Source of the DNA: JBOFFC01 sp051648405
GTDB taxonomy: Bacteria > Planctomycetota > Planctomycetia > Pirellulales > Lacipirellulaceae
Assembly (NCBI GenBank): GCA_051648405.1
Contig: JBOFFC010000008.1
Coordinates: 1 to 19,717 of the forward strand
Length of the DNA stretch: 19,717 nucleotides
Reading direction: 5' to 3'
The notes under the pieces are model-generated. The model saw nothing but the letters and a program-made list of their open reading frames with translations. It did not search any database and was not told where the DNA came from. Positions 5,114 to 11,925 of this stretch are shown in pieces. Made by a program: the position numbers and the translations under genes. Positions within the stretch are counted from its first letter, which is position 1. Each line of letters opens with the position of its first letter.

Positions 5114-8100
5114 ATGACACCCGTCTCGCAAGCACTCCGGGGCCTCTGGCGACACCGCCGTGCGCACCTCGCGACGGCCCTGGGGATCGCCACGGCGACG
5201 GCCGTGCTCGTGGGGGCGCTGGTGGTCGGCGACACGGTCCGCAGCAGCCTGCGCGGGCTGACGCTCGAACGACTCGGCCGCATCACGCACGCCGTCACGC
5301 CGGGCCGTCCGCTCCGCGCGGCGCTCGCCGACGAGCTGCGCGCGCTCCCCGGCTTCGCCGAGCACGCGGCTGGGGCAGCGCCACTGTGGCTCGACCGGGG
5401 GTCGCTCGCGGCGCGTATCGACGGCGAGAACCGCCGCGCGAGCCGGGTCAACGTTGTCGGCTGCGACGATTCGTTCTGGCGGCTCGGCGACGACCCTCGC
5501 GCCGAACCCAACGCCAACGGGGCATGGCTTACCGAGCGCGTCGCCGCGGAGCTCGGCGTGAAGCCCGGCGACTACGTCGTGCTGCGACTCGCCGCCTGGG
5601 GGGCGATCCCCGCCGACAGCCCGCTCGGGGAGAAGGTCGATACGGTCGCCTCGCTGCGGATCAAGGTCGCCGGCGTGCTGCCGGCCCGCGGCCTCGCACG
5701 CTTCGGCCTCGAGCCGTCGCAGGGGGCGGCGCGGACCTTGTTCGCTCCCCTCGCCGCGATCCAGAGGGCGGTCGGCAAACCGCAGCACGCCAACACGCTG
5801 GTCGTCGCCGCGAAGCCGGGCGCCGACGGGTGGCTCGCCGAGAACCTGCGGCCGACGCTCGCCGACCTCGGCCTTACGCTCGACCAACCACGCGCGGGGG
5901 TCTGGCAGCTCGAAGCCGAGTCGCTCGTCTTGCCGGATGGCGTCTCGAGCGCCGCTCGCGAAGCGTGGGAGGGCGACGCGGGCGTTGTGACCTACCTCGC
6001 CAACACGATCCGCGTCGGGGATCGCTCGATCCCCTACTCGACCGTGGTCGGCGTCGAGTCGCTCGCCGACTTCGCCCCCGGCGAGCAGCCACTCGGCGCA
6101 GGGGACGTAGCGCTCAACCGCTGGGCCGCCGACGACCTAGCGGCGAAGGTCGGCGACGAGGTGACGCTCACCTACTACGAGCCCGAGAGCACGCACGGCG
6201 TGCTGGCCGAGGGGCCGCCGCTGCGGCTACGGCTCGCTGCGATCGTCGAGCTCGCCGGCGCAAACGGGGACCCAACCACCGCGGCCGACCCGCGCCTCGC
6301 GCCGCGGCTGCCGGGGGTCACCGACGCCGACTCGATCGCCGACTGGGACTTGCCGTTCGACCTGCTGGAGCCCGTCCGCGACGAGGACGAGGTCTACTGG
6401 GAAGATCGCAAGACGACCCCCAAGGCGTTCGTCGCGCACACGCTCGCTAAGCGACTGTGGGGGACACGTTGGGGGAGTGAGTCGATCGTCCGCGTCGCGG
6501 GGGATGCGTCGATGGGGCCAGAACTCAAGCGCCGGTTGCTCGACAAGCTCGACGCGGCGTCGCTCGGCTTCGTCGCGACGAACGTCCGCCAGCGCGACCT
6601 CGCGGCGTCGGCCGGCAGCACGCCGTTCGACGTGTTGTTCCTGCTCTTCAGCATGTTCCTGCTCGCGTCGGCCGCGCTGCTCGTGCTGCTGCTCGTGAGC
6701 CTGGCGGTCGATGCCCGGCGGAGCGAGATCGGCCTGCTTAGCGCCGTGGGGTTCGACAAGCGCGGTGTGCGCAAGTGGCTGCTGCGCGAGCAGCTCGGCG
6801 TCGCGCTCGTCGGCACGGCGGCGGGGCTCGTCGCGGGGATCGCCTACGCGGCGCTGTTGGTTTGGTTGTTACAAACCGTCTGGATCGACGCGATCGTCGA
6901 GCCGTTCCTGAGGCTCCGCATCGGCTGGGCGCCGCTGGCGATCGCCGCCGTCGGCGCGATGGCGATCGCGCACGTGACGGCGTACCGCGGCGTCGGCGCC
7001 GCGACGCGCGAGCCCCCCCGGGGGCTGCTCGCCGAGGGGGCGTCGTCGGTCGGCGCGGCCAAGGGCGCCTTGCGCCGATCGCCCCGCGCGTGGCTCGCGG
7101 CGGCGGCCTGCCTGGCGCTGGCCGTCGCGGCCGCCGCGTGGGGCTCGACGCAGCGCGGCGACGCGGCGGCGGGGGGGTTCTTCGGCGCCGGCGCCGCGAC
7201 CCTCGCCTCAGGGCTGCTCGCCGCGCGGACCCTGCTGCGCGGCGCGGCGCGATCGATCCCGCGGTCACTCTCGCTGCTCGGCCTGGCGATGAAGAACGTC
7301 GCGCGGAACGCGGGGCGGTCGCTGCTCACGGTCGCGCTCGTGGCCGCCGCCAGTTTCCTCGTGCTCGCCACGAGCGCGTTCCACCTCGCCCCGACGGGCG
7401 AAGGGACCGGCGGCTACGAACTCGTCGCGACGCTCGACCAGCCGCTGCACTTCGACCCCGGCACGCCGGAGGGACGACTCGAGCTGGGGTTCGACGACCG
7501 CGACGAGGGGGTGATCGCCAGCGCGACGGTCGTCTCGCTCCGCGCCCGGCCCGGCGAGGACGCTAGTTGCCGCAACCTGTACCAGGCGCGTCAGCCGCGC
7601 GTCCTCGGCGTGACACGGCCCTTTGTCGAGCGCGGCGGGTTCGCGTGGGCCGAGGTCGATCCGGCTCACGCCGATGCCCCGTGGCGGGTCCTTGCCAAAG
7701 ACGCGGACAGCACGCAGGGTGAGCCGATCCCCGCGGTGCTCGACTTCAACACGGCCGTCTACGCGATGAAGCTCTACGGGGGGGTCGGCTCGACGTTCAC
7801 GGTCCGCGACGAAGCGGGGCGCGACACGCCGTTGGTCGTCGCCGGGCTGCTGAAGAACAGCCTGCTGCAAGGGGTCGTCCTGGTTGGCGAGCGCGACTTC
7901 TTGCGACTGTTCCCCGGCGCCGGCGGGCACGGCGAGCTGCTGGTCGATTCAGCCGACGCCGACCGAGTCGGGGCGATCCTCGAAGAACGGCTGGCCGATT
8001 ACGGCGCCGACGCCGAGCCGACGCTCGACCGCCTCGCTGGGTTCCTCGCCGTGCAGAACACGTACCTCTCCACGTTCCAGGCACTCGGCGGCCTAGGCCT

Positions 8101-8440
8101 GCTGCTGGGGGGGCTCGGCCTAGGCGTCGCCCAGCTCCGCAGCTTCGCCGAGCGGCGTGGCGAGCTCGCGCTGCTCCGCGCCACCGGCTACCCGCTCGCA
8201 CGGTTGCGGCGGCTGCTGTTGGCCGAGAACCTGCTGCTGCTCGGCGGGGGCTTAGCGCTGGGAGGGATCGCGGCGGCGGTTGCCCTTGCGCCGTCGCTCG
8301 CGGCGGCCGGCGCTTCGGCCCCCTGGGGCGTGGCGCTCTGCTTGGTGACCGCGACGCTTGTCTTGGGGGTTGTGGCCGGGCGGTTCGCCGGCGGCGCGGC
8401 GCTCGCGGCGCCGATCACCCCCGCACTGCGTGGGCGCTGA
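5114..8440 (+). CDS. Large ABC transporter permease with two FtsX/MacB-type membrane regions
   Basis: 1108 aa. ATG at 5114 with a weak CGGGA upstream. One N-terminal membrane helix (about residues 17-40, ending VVGDTVR, a motif common near the start of large FtsX permeases) precedes a ~450-residue extracytoplasmic domain. A central FtsX block follows: FDVLFLLFSMFLLASAALLVLLL at ~505-530, then RRSEIGLLSAVGF, then two more helices to ~635. Further helices at ~660-708 and ~735-755 lead into a second ~230-residue external domain. A C-terminal FtsX block begins at ~984, with ERRGELALLRATGY and two final helices. Such permeases pair with a LolD/MacB-type ATPase to extract lipoproteins or move envelope substrates without passage through the pore. 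No ATPase is adjacent in this window. Substrate unknown. Confidence 0.88.
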   Translation: MTPVSQALRGLWRHRRAHLATALGIATATAVLVGALVVGDTVRSSLRGLTLERLGRITHAVTPGRPLRAALADELRALPGFAEHAAGAAPLWLDRGSLAARIDGENRRASRVNVVGCDDSFWRLGDDPRAEPNANGAWLTERVAAELGVKPGDYVVLRLAAWGAIPADSPLGEKVDTVASLRIKVAGVLPARGLARFGLEPSQGAARTLFAPLAAIQRAVGKPQHANTLVVAAKPGADGWLAENLRPTLADLGLTLDQPRAGVWQLEAESLVLPDGVSSAAREAWEGDAGVVTYLANTIRVGDRSIPYSTVVGVESLADFAPGEQPLGAGDVALNRWAADDLAAKVGDEVTLTYYEPESTHGVLAEGPPLRLRLAAIVELAGANGDPTTAADPRLAPRLPGVTDADSIADWDLPFDLLEPVRDEDEVYWEDRKTTPKAFVAHTLAKRLWGTRWGSESIVRVAGDASMGPELKRRLLDKLDAASLGFVATNVRQRDLAASAGSTPFDVLFLLFSMFLLASAALLVLLLVSLAVDARRSEIGLLSAVGFDKRGVRKWLLREQLGVALVGTAAGLVAGIAYAALLVWLLQTVWIDAIVEPFLRLRIGWAPLAIAAVGAMAIAHVTAYRGVGAATREPPRGLLAEGASSVGAAKGALRRSPRAWLAAAACLALAVAAAAWGSTQRGDAAAGGFFGAGAATLASGLLAARTLLRGAARSIPRSLSLLGLAMKNVARNAGRSLLTVALVAAASFLVLATSAFHLAPTGEGTGGYELVATLDQPLHFDPGTPEGRLELGFDDRDEGVIASATVVSLRARPGEDASCRNLYQARQPRVLGVTRPFVERGGFAWAEVDPAHADAPWRVLAKDADSTQGEPIPAVLDFNTAVYAMKLYGGVGSTFTVRDEAGRDTPLVVAGLLKNSLLQGVVLVGERDFLRLFPGAGGHGELLVDSADADRVGAILEERLADYGADAEPTLDRLAGFLAVQNTYLSTFQALGGLGLLLGGLGLGVAQLRSFAERRGELALLRATGYPLARLRRLLLAENLLLLGGGLALGGIAAAVALAPSLAAAGASAPWGVALCLVTATLVLGVVAGRFAGGAALAAPITPALRGR

Positions 8441-8449
8441 CGAGAACGA

Positions 8450-8527
8450 AGCACCAACGACCAAGCACCAATGACCAAAGGGCTACTGCCTGCTGCCTGC
8501 TGCCCGCTCGTGCGGTCATTGGTGCTT
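8450..8527. repeat. Intergenic repeat and stem-loop element
   Basis: Two 14-bp tandem copies of AGCACCAAYGACCA lie at 8450-8463 and 8464-8477. AAGCACCAATGACC (8463-8476) is perfectly complementary to GGTCATTGGTGCTT (8514-8527). The first copy, extended to 8448-8462, pairs with 8514-8528 with one mismatch, so two alternative stems compete for the same arm. The loop contains TGCC/TGC direct repeats (8487-8504). Its base composition is less GC-rich than the flanking genes. No T-run follows, so a standard terminator is unlikely. It looks like a dispersed intergenic element, though only one copy is in the window. Confidence 0.7.
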
Positions 8528-8586
8528 CCTTCGTCTGCGGCCTACACTGAGGCCACCTCCCGCAACCACACCTCGACGGGCCCGTG

Positions 8587-9828
8587 ATGCGTCAACTGCT
8601 GCTGGTGCTCGCTTCGTTCTCGGCCACGATCCTGGCCTGGGGTCTGTACGGCCCGATGCTGCACGAGGGGCAGCACGCGATGGCGACCGACGGGGGCGCC
8701 GCGCGGCTGCGGCCGCTGGTCTGCGTGGGGCTCGCCTACTTCTTGATCGGCGTGCTGGTGCCGACGGCGATCCTGGTGTGGAAGGGAGAGAAAGGGGCGT
8801 GGACGTTCCGCGGCGCGCTGATGAGCCTGTTCGCCGGCGCGCTGGGGGCGCTGGGGGCGCTGGGGATCGTGCTGGCGTTCACCTTCGGCGGGCGACCGGA
8901 GTACGTGATGCCCCTCGTGTTCGGCGGGGCGCCGGTGGTCAACGCGTTCCTGACGATCTATCTGTCGAAGCGCTTCAAGGAGATCGGCCCGGTCTTCCTC
9001 GCCGGGCTGGTGATGGTCCTGATGGGGTCGATGACCGTGCTGGTGTTCAAGCCTTCCCCCCCGGCCAAGGGGGCGGTAGCCGGCTCGATCGCGGCGGTCG
9101 CCCAAGCCGAGCCGGCCGCGGACGCGACCACAACCCAAACGCCGGATCCCCCCGCAATTGAGACCGAAGCCCCCGCCGCGACTACGCCCACTCCGGAAGC
9201 CACGCCCGCTCCGGAAACGTCGCCGGCGTCGACAACCGACGCCGACGCCCCCCCCGAGAAGCCCGCACAGGAGCCCGGGGCGATGCGGCGCGAGCTCGCA
9301 AAGGCAAAATCGGCCGGCGCGAACTTCCTGCTGCAAGTGCTGTCGATCGCGCTGGTGGTAGTCTGCTGGGGCGCCTACGGACCCGTGCTGCACATCGGTC
9401 AGAGCGCGATGCAGCAGAGCCGCTTCCGCCCGCTGCTGTGCGTCGGGCTGGCGTATTTCGTGATCGCCGTGCTCGCCCCCAACGCGCTGCTCGCCGGACC
9501 GGTGCCCGAGGCGAGCGCCTACAACTTCAGCGGCACGCTCTGGAGCCTCGCCGCCGGCGCCGCGGGGGCGATCGGCGCGCTGGGGATCATCCTCGCCTTC
9601 AACTTCGGAGGCAAACCGGTGTACGTGATGCCGCTGGTGTTCGGCGGGGCGCCGGTCGTGACGACGTTCGCCACGATCATCGCCAAGGGGCAACTGGCGA
9701 ACGTTTCGCCGATGTTCCTCGCCGGGCTGATCCTGGTGATTTGCGGGGCGGTGATGGTGCTGGTGTTCGCACCAAAGGGGGCGCCCCCGAAGCCGGCGGA
9801 GAAGGCGACTGCGGCGCCGGCGTCTTGA
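8587..9828 (+). CDS. Internally duplicated multi-pass membrane protein, function unknown
   Basis: 413 aa from the ATG at 8587 (a GTG directly before it at 8584 is in frame). Residues 1-157 and 244-396 are homologous. WGLYGPMLHEGQHAM (18-32) matches WGAYGPVLHIGQSAM (261-275). RLRPLVCVGLAYFLIGVL (40-57) matches RFRPLLCVGLAYFVIAVL (279-296). YVMPLVFGGAPVV is identical in both (106-118, 346-358). Each half has about four to five hydrophobic helices. Residues ~158-243 are a low-complexity Pro/Thr/Ala/Glu linker ending in a charged stretch. The duplicated helical bundle and GALGALG-rich helices recall drug/metabolite-type (EamA-like) carriers, but I cannot assign the family. Conserved His and Gln in the YGPxLHxGQxAM motif may be functional. 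It converges on queE over a 29-bp gap. Confidence 0.82.
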   Translation: MRQLLLVLASFSATILAWGLYGPMLHEGQHAMATDGGAARLRPLVCVGLAYFLIGVLVPTAILVWKGEKGAWTFRGALMSLFAGALGALGALGIVLAFTFGGRPEYVMPLVFGGAPVVNAFLTIYLSKRFKEIGPVFLAGLVMVLMGSMTVLVFKPSPPAKGAVAGSIAAVAQAEPAADATTTQTPDPPAIETEAPAATTPTPEATPAPETSPASTTDADAPPEKPAQEPGAMRRELAKAKSAGANFLLQVLSIALVVVCWGAYGPVLHIGQSAMQQSRFRPLLCVGLAYFVIAVLAPNALLAGPVPEASAYNFSGTLWSLAAGAAGAIGALGIILAFNFGGKPVYVMPLVFGGAPVVTTFATIIAKGQLANVSPMFLAGLILVICGAVMVLVFAPKGAPPKPAEKATAAPAS

Positions 9829-9857
9829 CGCCGCCGGCTCGCCTTGCGTGCAACCGT

Positions 9858-10544
9858 TCACGTCCCGCGCACCGAGCCGTACCACTCGATCTGCTTGCGC
9901 GGGCAGTAGACGAACCCGCGCTCCGTGCAGTGCGGGCGCAGCCAAGCGGCGCGCTGGTCGAGCTCGTCGGTTGTCACCCCCTGCGGCATCAGCAGCACAC
10001 GCTCGGGGTCGATCCCCGGCAGGTCGGCGAGGTACGCATCGACCTCGGCGAGGTCCGTGAAGCGATCGACGACGAACTTGAGTTGGTAGCTGTGCTCGGC
10101 GACGAGTCGCCGCACGACGTCGGTCCGCCGGCGTGAGCGCTCGTGGCGCCGCGCCCAGTGGGGGCTCGAGTCGATCGCGGGACCCGACCCCGCGAGCTTC
10201 GGGCTGATGGACATCAGGTTGCACGACACGGGGAGGTAGAGCGTCCCGGCGGTCTCGATCGTCACGTGCCGCCGCGCCTGACGCAGCCGCTCGCACAGGG
10301 GGATCGTCTCGGCGAACAGCATCGGCTCGCCGCCGGTGAGGACCACGTGCCGACAGTCCCACTCCTCGACGAGCGCGACGATCTCATCGACCGACAGGTC
10401 GTTCCCCTCGGGCTTCCACGACGCGTGGGGCGTGTCGCAGAACCAGCACCGCAGGTTGCAACCGCTGGCGCGCACGAAAACGCTCGGCGAGCCGGTTAGC
10501 AGCCCCTCGCCTTGGACCGAGCGGTAAACTTCGGCGATCTTCAC
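9858..10544 (-). CDS. queE: 7-carboxy-7-deazaguanine synthase QueE (radical SAM)
   Basis: 228 aa, GTG start at 10544 without a clear ribosome binding site. The N-terminus (KIAEVYRSVQGEGLLTGSPS) is the family signature. CNLRCWFC supplies the CX3CX2C cluster ligands (Cys29, Cys33, Cys36) for the 4Fe-4S centre, and TGGEP (70-74) is the SAM-binding motif. QueE rearranges 6-carboxy-5,6,7,8-tetrahydropterin to 7-carboxy-7-deazaguanine, the first committed radical step of queuosine and deazapurine synthesis. Length is normal (family ~210-240). The C-terminal CPRKQIEWYG segment is also typical. It lies 128 bp downstream of queC on the same strand and is probably co-transcribed with it, with a repeat element between them. 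Confidence 0.95.
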   Translation of the reverse strand: MKIAEVYRSVQGEGLLTGSPSVFVRASGCNLRCWFCDTPHASWKPEGNDLSVDEIVALVEEWDCRHVVLTGGEPMLFAETIPLCERLRQARRHVTIETAGTLYLPVSCNLMSISPKLAGSGPAIDSSPHWARRHERSRRRTDVVRRLVAEHSYQLKFVVDRFTDLAEVDAYLADLPGIDPERVLLMPQGVTTDELDQRAAWLRPHCTERGFVYCPRKQIEWYGSVRGT

Positions 10545-10583
10545 GGACGTAAGTTAGACCGGATTACAAGATGAAGAAACAGA

Positions 10584-10664
10584 TTGACAGGAACAGAGTA
10601 AACGAGTGAGGAGAAGGTGAAACGGTCATCCTGTAAATCCGCATTCATCCTGCAATCCTGTCAA
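10584..10664. repeat. Dispersed-type inverted repeat with TCCTG units between queC and queE
   Basis: TTGACAGGA (10584-10592) is the exact reverse complement of TCCTGTCAA (10656-10664). Between them lie ATCCTGTAAATCC, CATCCTGC and ATCCTGTC-like units. The whole 128-bp gap is AT-richer than the neighbouring genes. I recall similar 'attgacagga...tcctgtcaa' intergenic elements in many planctomycete genomes; that is memory, not a search. It sits in what should be a queC-queE transcript, so it would be transcribed as a long-loop stem. Confidence 0.55.
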
Positions 10665-10672
10665 GCTTCTCT

Positions 10673-11386
10673 TCAAGCGTAAGCGACCGGATCGACGAGC
10701 CCCGCTTCCTCGAAGCCCTTCAGCCGCAGGTGGCAGGCGTCGCAGCGGCCGCACGGCTTGCCACACGCATCGGGGGCGTAGCAGGTGTGCGTGAGCGAGT
10801 AGTCGATCCCCAGCTCGACGCCACGGCGGATGATCTGCGACTTGGTCATCGTAATCAGCGGCGCGTGGACGCGCAGGGCCGGGGCGCCCGAGGCGTGCGC
10901 CTCGACGCCCGCTTTGGTCGCCAGGTTGGCCAACCGCTCGAAGGCGGCGACGAACTCCGGCCGGCAGTCGGGGTAGCCGCTGTAATCGACCGCGTTGACC
11001 CCCAGGAACAAGTCGTTCGCCTGCACGACCTCGGCGTAGGCGAGCGCCAGGGAGAGCATCACGGTGTTCCGCGCGGGGACGTACGTGACGGGGATCTCCC
11101 CCGCCATCTGCTCCGCCGTGCGGTCGAGCGGAACGTCGATTGCGGCGGTAAGGGCGCTCCCCCCGAACTGCGCCAGGTCGATCGCGACGACGCGGTGCTC
11201 GACGGCGCCCACGGCGGTCGCGACGCGCCGGGCCGATTCAAGCTCCCAGCGGTGCCGCTGGCCGTAGTCGATGCTCAGTGCGTAGACGGCGAAGCCTTCG
11301 TTGCGGGCGATCGCCGCGACCGTCGCCGAATCGAGCCCCCCCGAAAGCAGCACCACTGCGCGGAGTAGCGTGGTGTCGGAGGGCAT
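10673..11386 (-). CDS. queC: 7-cyano-7-deazaguanine synthase QueC
   Basis: 237 aa from the ATG at 11386. A GTG at 11419 would add 11 Pro/Thr-rich residues with no homology, so 11386 is preferred. RAVVLLSGGLDSAT near the N-terminus is the PP-loop ATP-binding motif (SGGLDS at 15-20). The C-terminal TCYAPDACGKPCGRCDAC supplies the zinc-binding Cys set of the family, with five Cys present. The enzyme converts 7-carboxy-7-deazaguanine to preQ0 using ATP and ammonia, directly after QueE and before QueF. PARNTVMLSLALAYAE and GVNAVDYSGYPDCRPEF are strongly conserved family blocks. It is divergent from queF, with a 157-bp gap between the two ATGs. Confidence 0.95.
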   Translation of the reverse strand: MPSDTTLLRAVVLLSGGLDSATVAAIARNEGFAVYALSIDYGQRHRWELESARRVATAVGAVEHRVVAIDLAQFGGSALTAAIDVPLDRTAEQMAGEIPVTYVPARNTVMLSLALAYAEVVQANDLFLGVNAVDYSGYPDCRPEFVAAFERLANLATKAGVEAHASGAPALRVHAPLITMTKSQIIRRGVELGIDYSLTHTCYAPDACGKPCGRCDACHLRLKGFEEAGLVDPVAYA

Positions 11387-11436
11387 CGTCGGATCGTGGG
11401 TCGGGGGTCCAGGGGTCACGCCGAGCCCCTTTAGGC

Positions 11437-11484
11437 GGCGGGGCGATCATGCCAGAATCAGCGGGCGACTTGTAGCGCCCCGCC
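11437..11484. other. Dyad GGCGGGGCG / CGCCCCGCC in the queC-queF divergent gap
   Basis: GGCGGGGCG (11437-11445) and CGCCCCGCC (11476-11484) are perfect 9-bp complements around a 30-base loop. The location between divergently read queC and queF starts allows a shared operator or a leader structure. It does not resemble a preQ1 riboswitch: I see no A-rich tail pairing or ribosome-site overlap. In such GC-rich DNA a chance dyad of this size is quite possible. Confidence 0.3.
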
Positions 11485-11543
11485 ACGTTCCCCCGCCGGC
11501 TACTCCCCCTGCCCTCTCCTCCCCTGGCCTGCCCCGCACACCG

Positions 11544-11900
11544 ATGTCCGAAGCCCGCACGCTGCTCGAAGTCTTCGACAACCAGTTCCCCGAGCGAGAG
11601 TACAAGATCGAGATCCGCCAGCCGGAGTTCACGTCGCTCTGCCCCAAGACGGGGCAGCCCGACTTCGGCACGATCACGATCACCTACACGCCCAAGCGGA
11701 AGTGCGTCGAGCTGAAGAGCCTGAAGTTCTACCTGCAGGACTACCGGACGCGCGGCATCTTCTACGAGCACGTCACGAACACGATCCTCGACGACCTGGT
11801 GGCCGTCACCGAGCCGCAGTGGATGAAGGTCGAGGCGATGTTCAACGCCCGCGGCGGGATCACCGAGACGGTGACCGCCATGTACACGGCCTTGATCTGA
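11544..11900 (+). CDS. queF: NADPH-dependent 7-cyano-7-deazaguanine (preQ0) reductase QueF, short form
   Basis: 118 aa from the ATG at 11544; the frame is open upstream, but that sequence is Pro/Arg-rich and not homologous. Key residues are present: Cys33 in FTSLCPKTGQPDF, which forms the thioimide with preQ0, Asp40 as proton donor, the family motif ELKSLK (56-61) for NADPH/substrate, and EH at 75-76. This is the unimodular type made of a single T-fold, which assembles as a homo-oligomer, unlike the ~280-residue E. coli form. It reduces preQ0 to preQ1 before insertion into tRNA by Tgt. No ribosome binding site is obvious. The minus-strand FHA gene ends 25 bp past its stop. Confidence 0.95.
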   Translation: MSEARTLLEVFDNQFPEREYKIEIRQPEFTSLCPKTGQPDFGTITITYTPKRKCVELKSLKFYLQDYRTRGIFYEHVTNTILDDLVAVTEPQWMKVEAMFNARGGITETVTAMYTALI

Positions 11901-11925
11901 GCTTCGCGGAGCGTGCGAGCGCTGG

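Noticed and set aside
4601..5887. Minus-strand 428-residue frame across the Cys-rich gene and the permease start
   Set aside because: It spans an intrinsic terminator and two real plus-strand genes and consists of Arg/Ser/Pro-rich shadow sequence.
11387..11543. preQ1 riboswitch between queC and queF
   Set aside because: The gap is GC/C-rich with no pseudoknot-like A-rich tail or conserved preQ1 core that I can recognise; only a 9-bp dyad is present.
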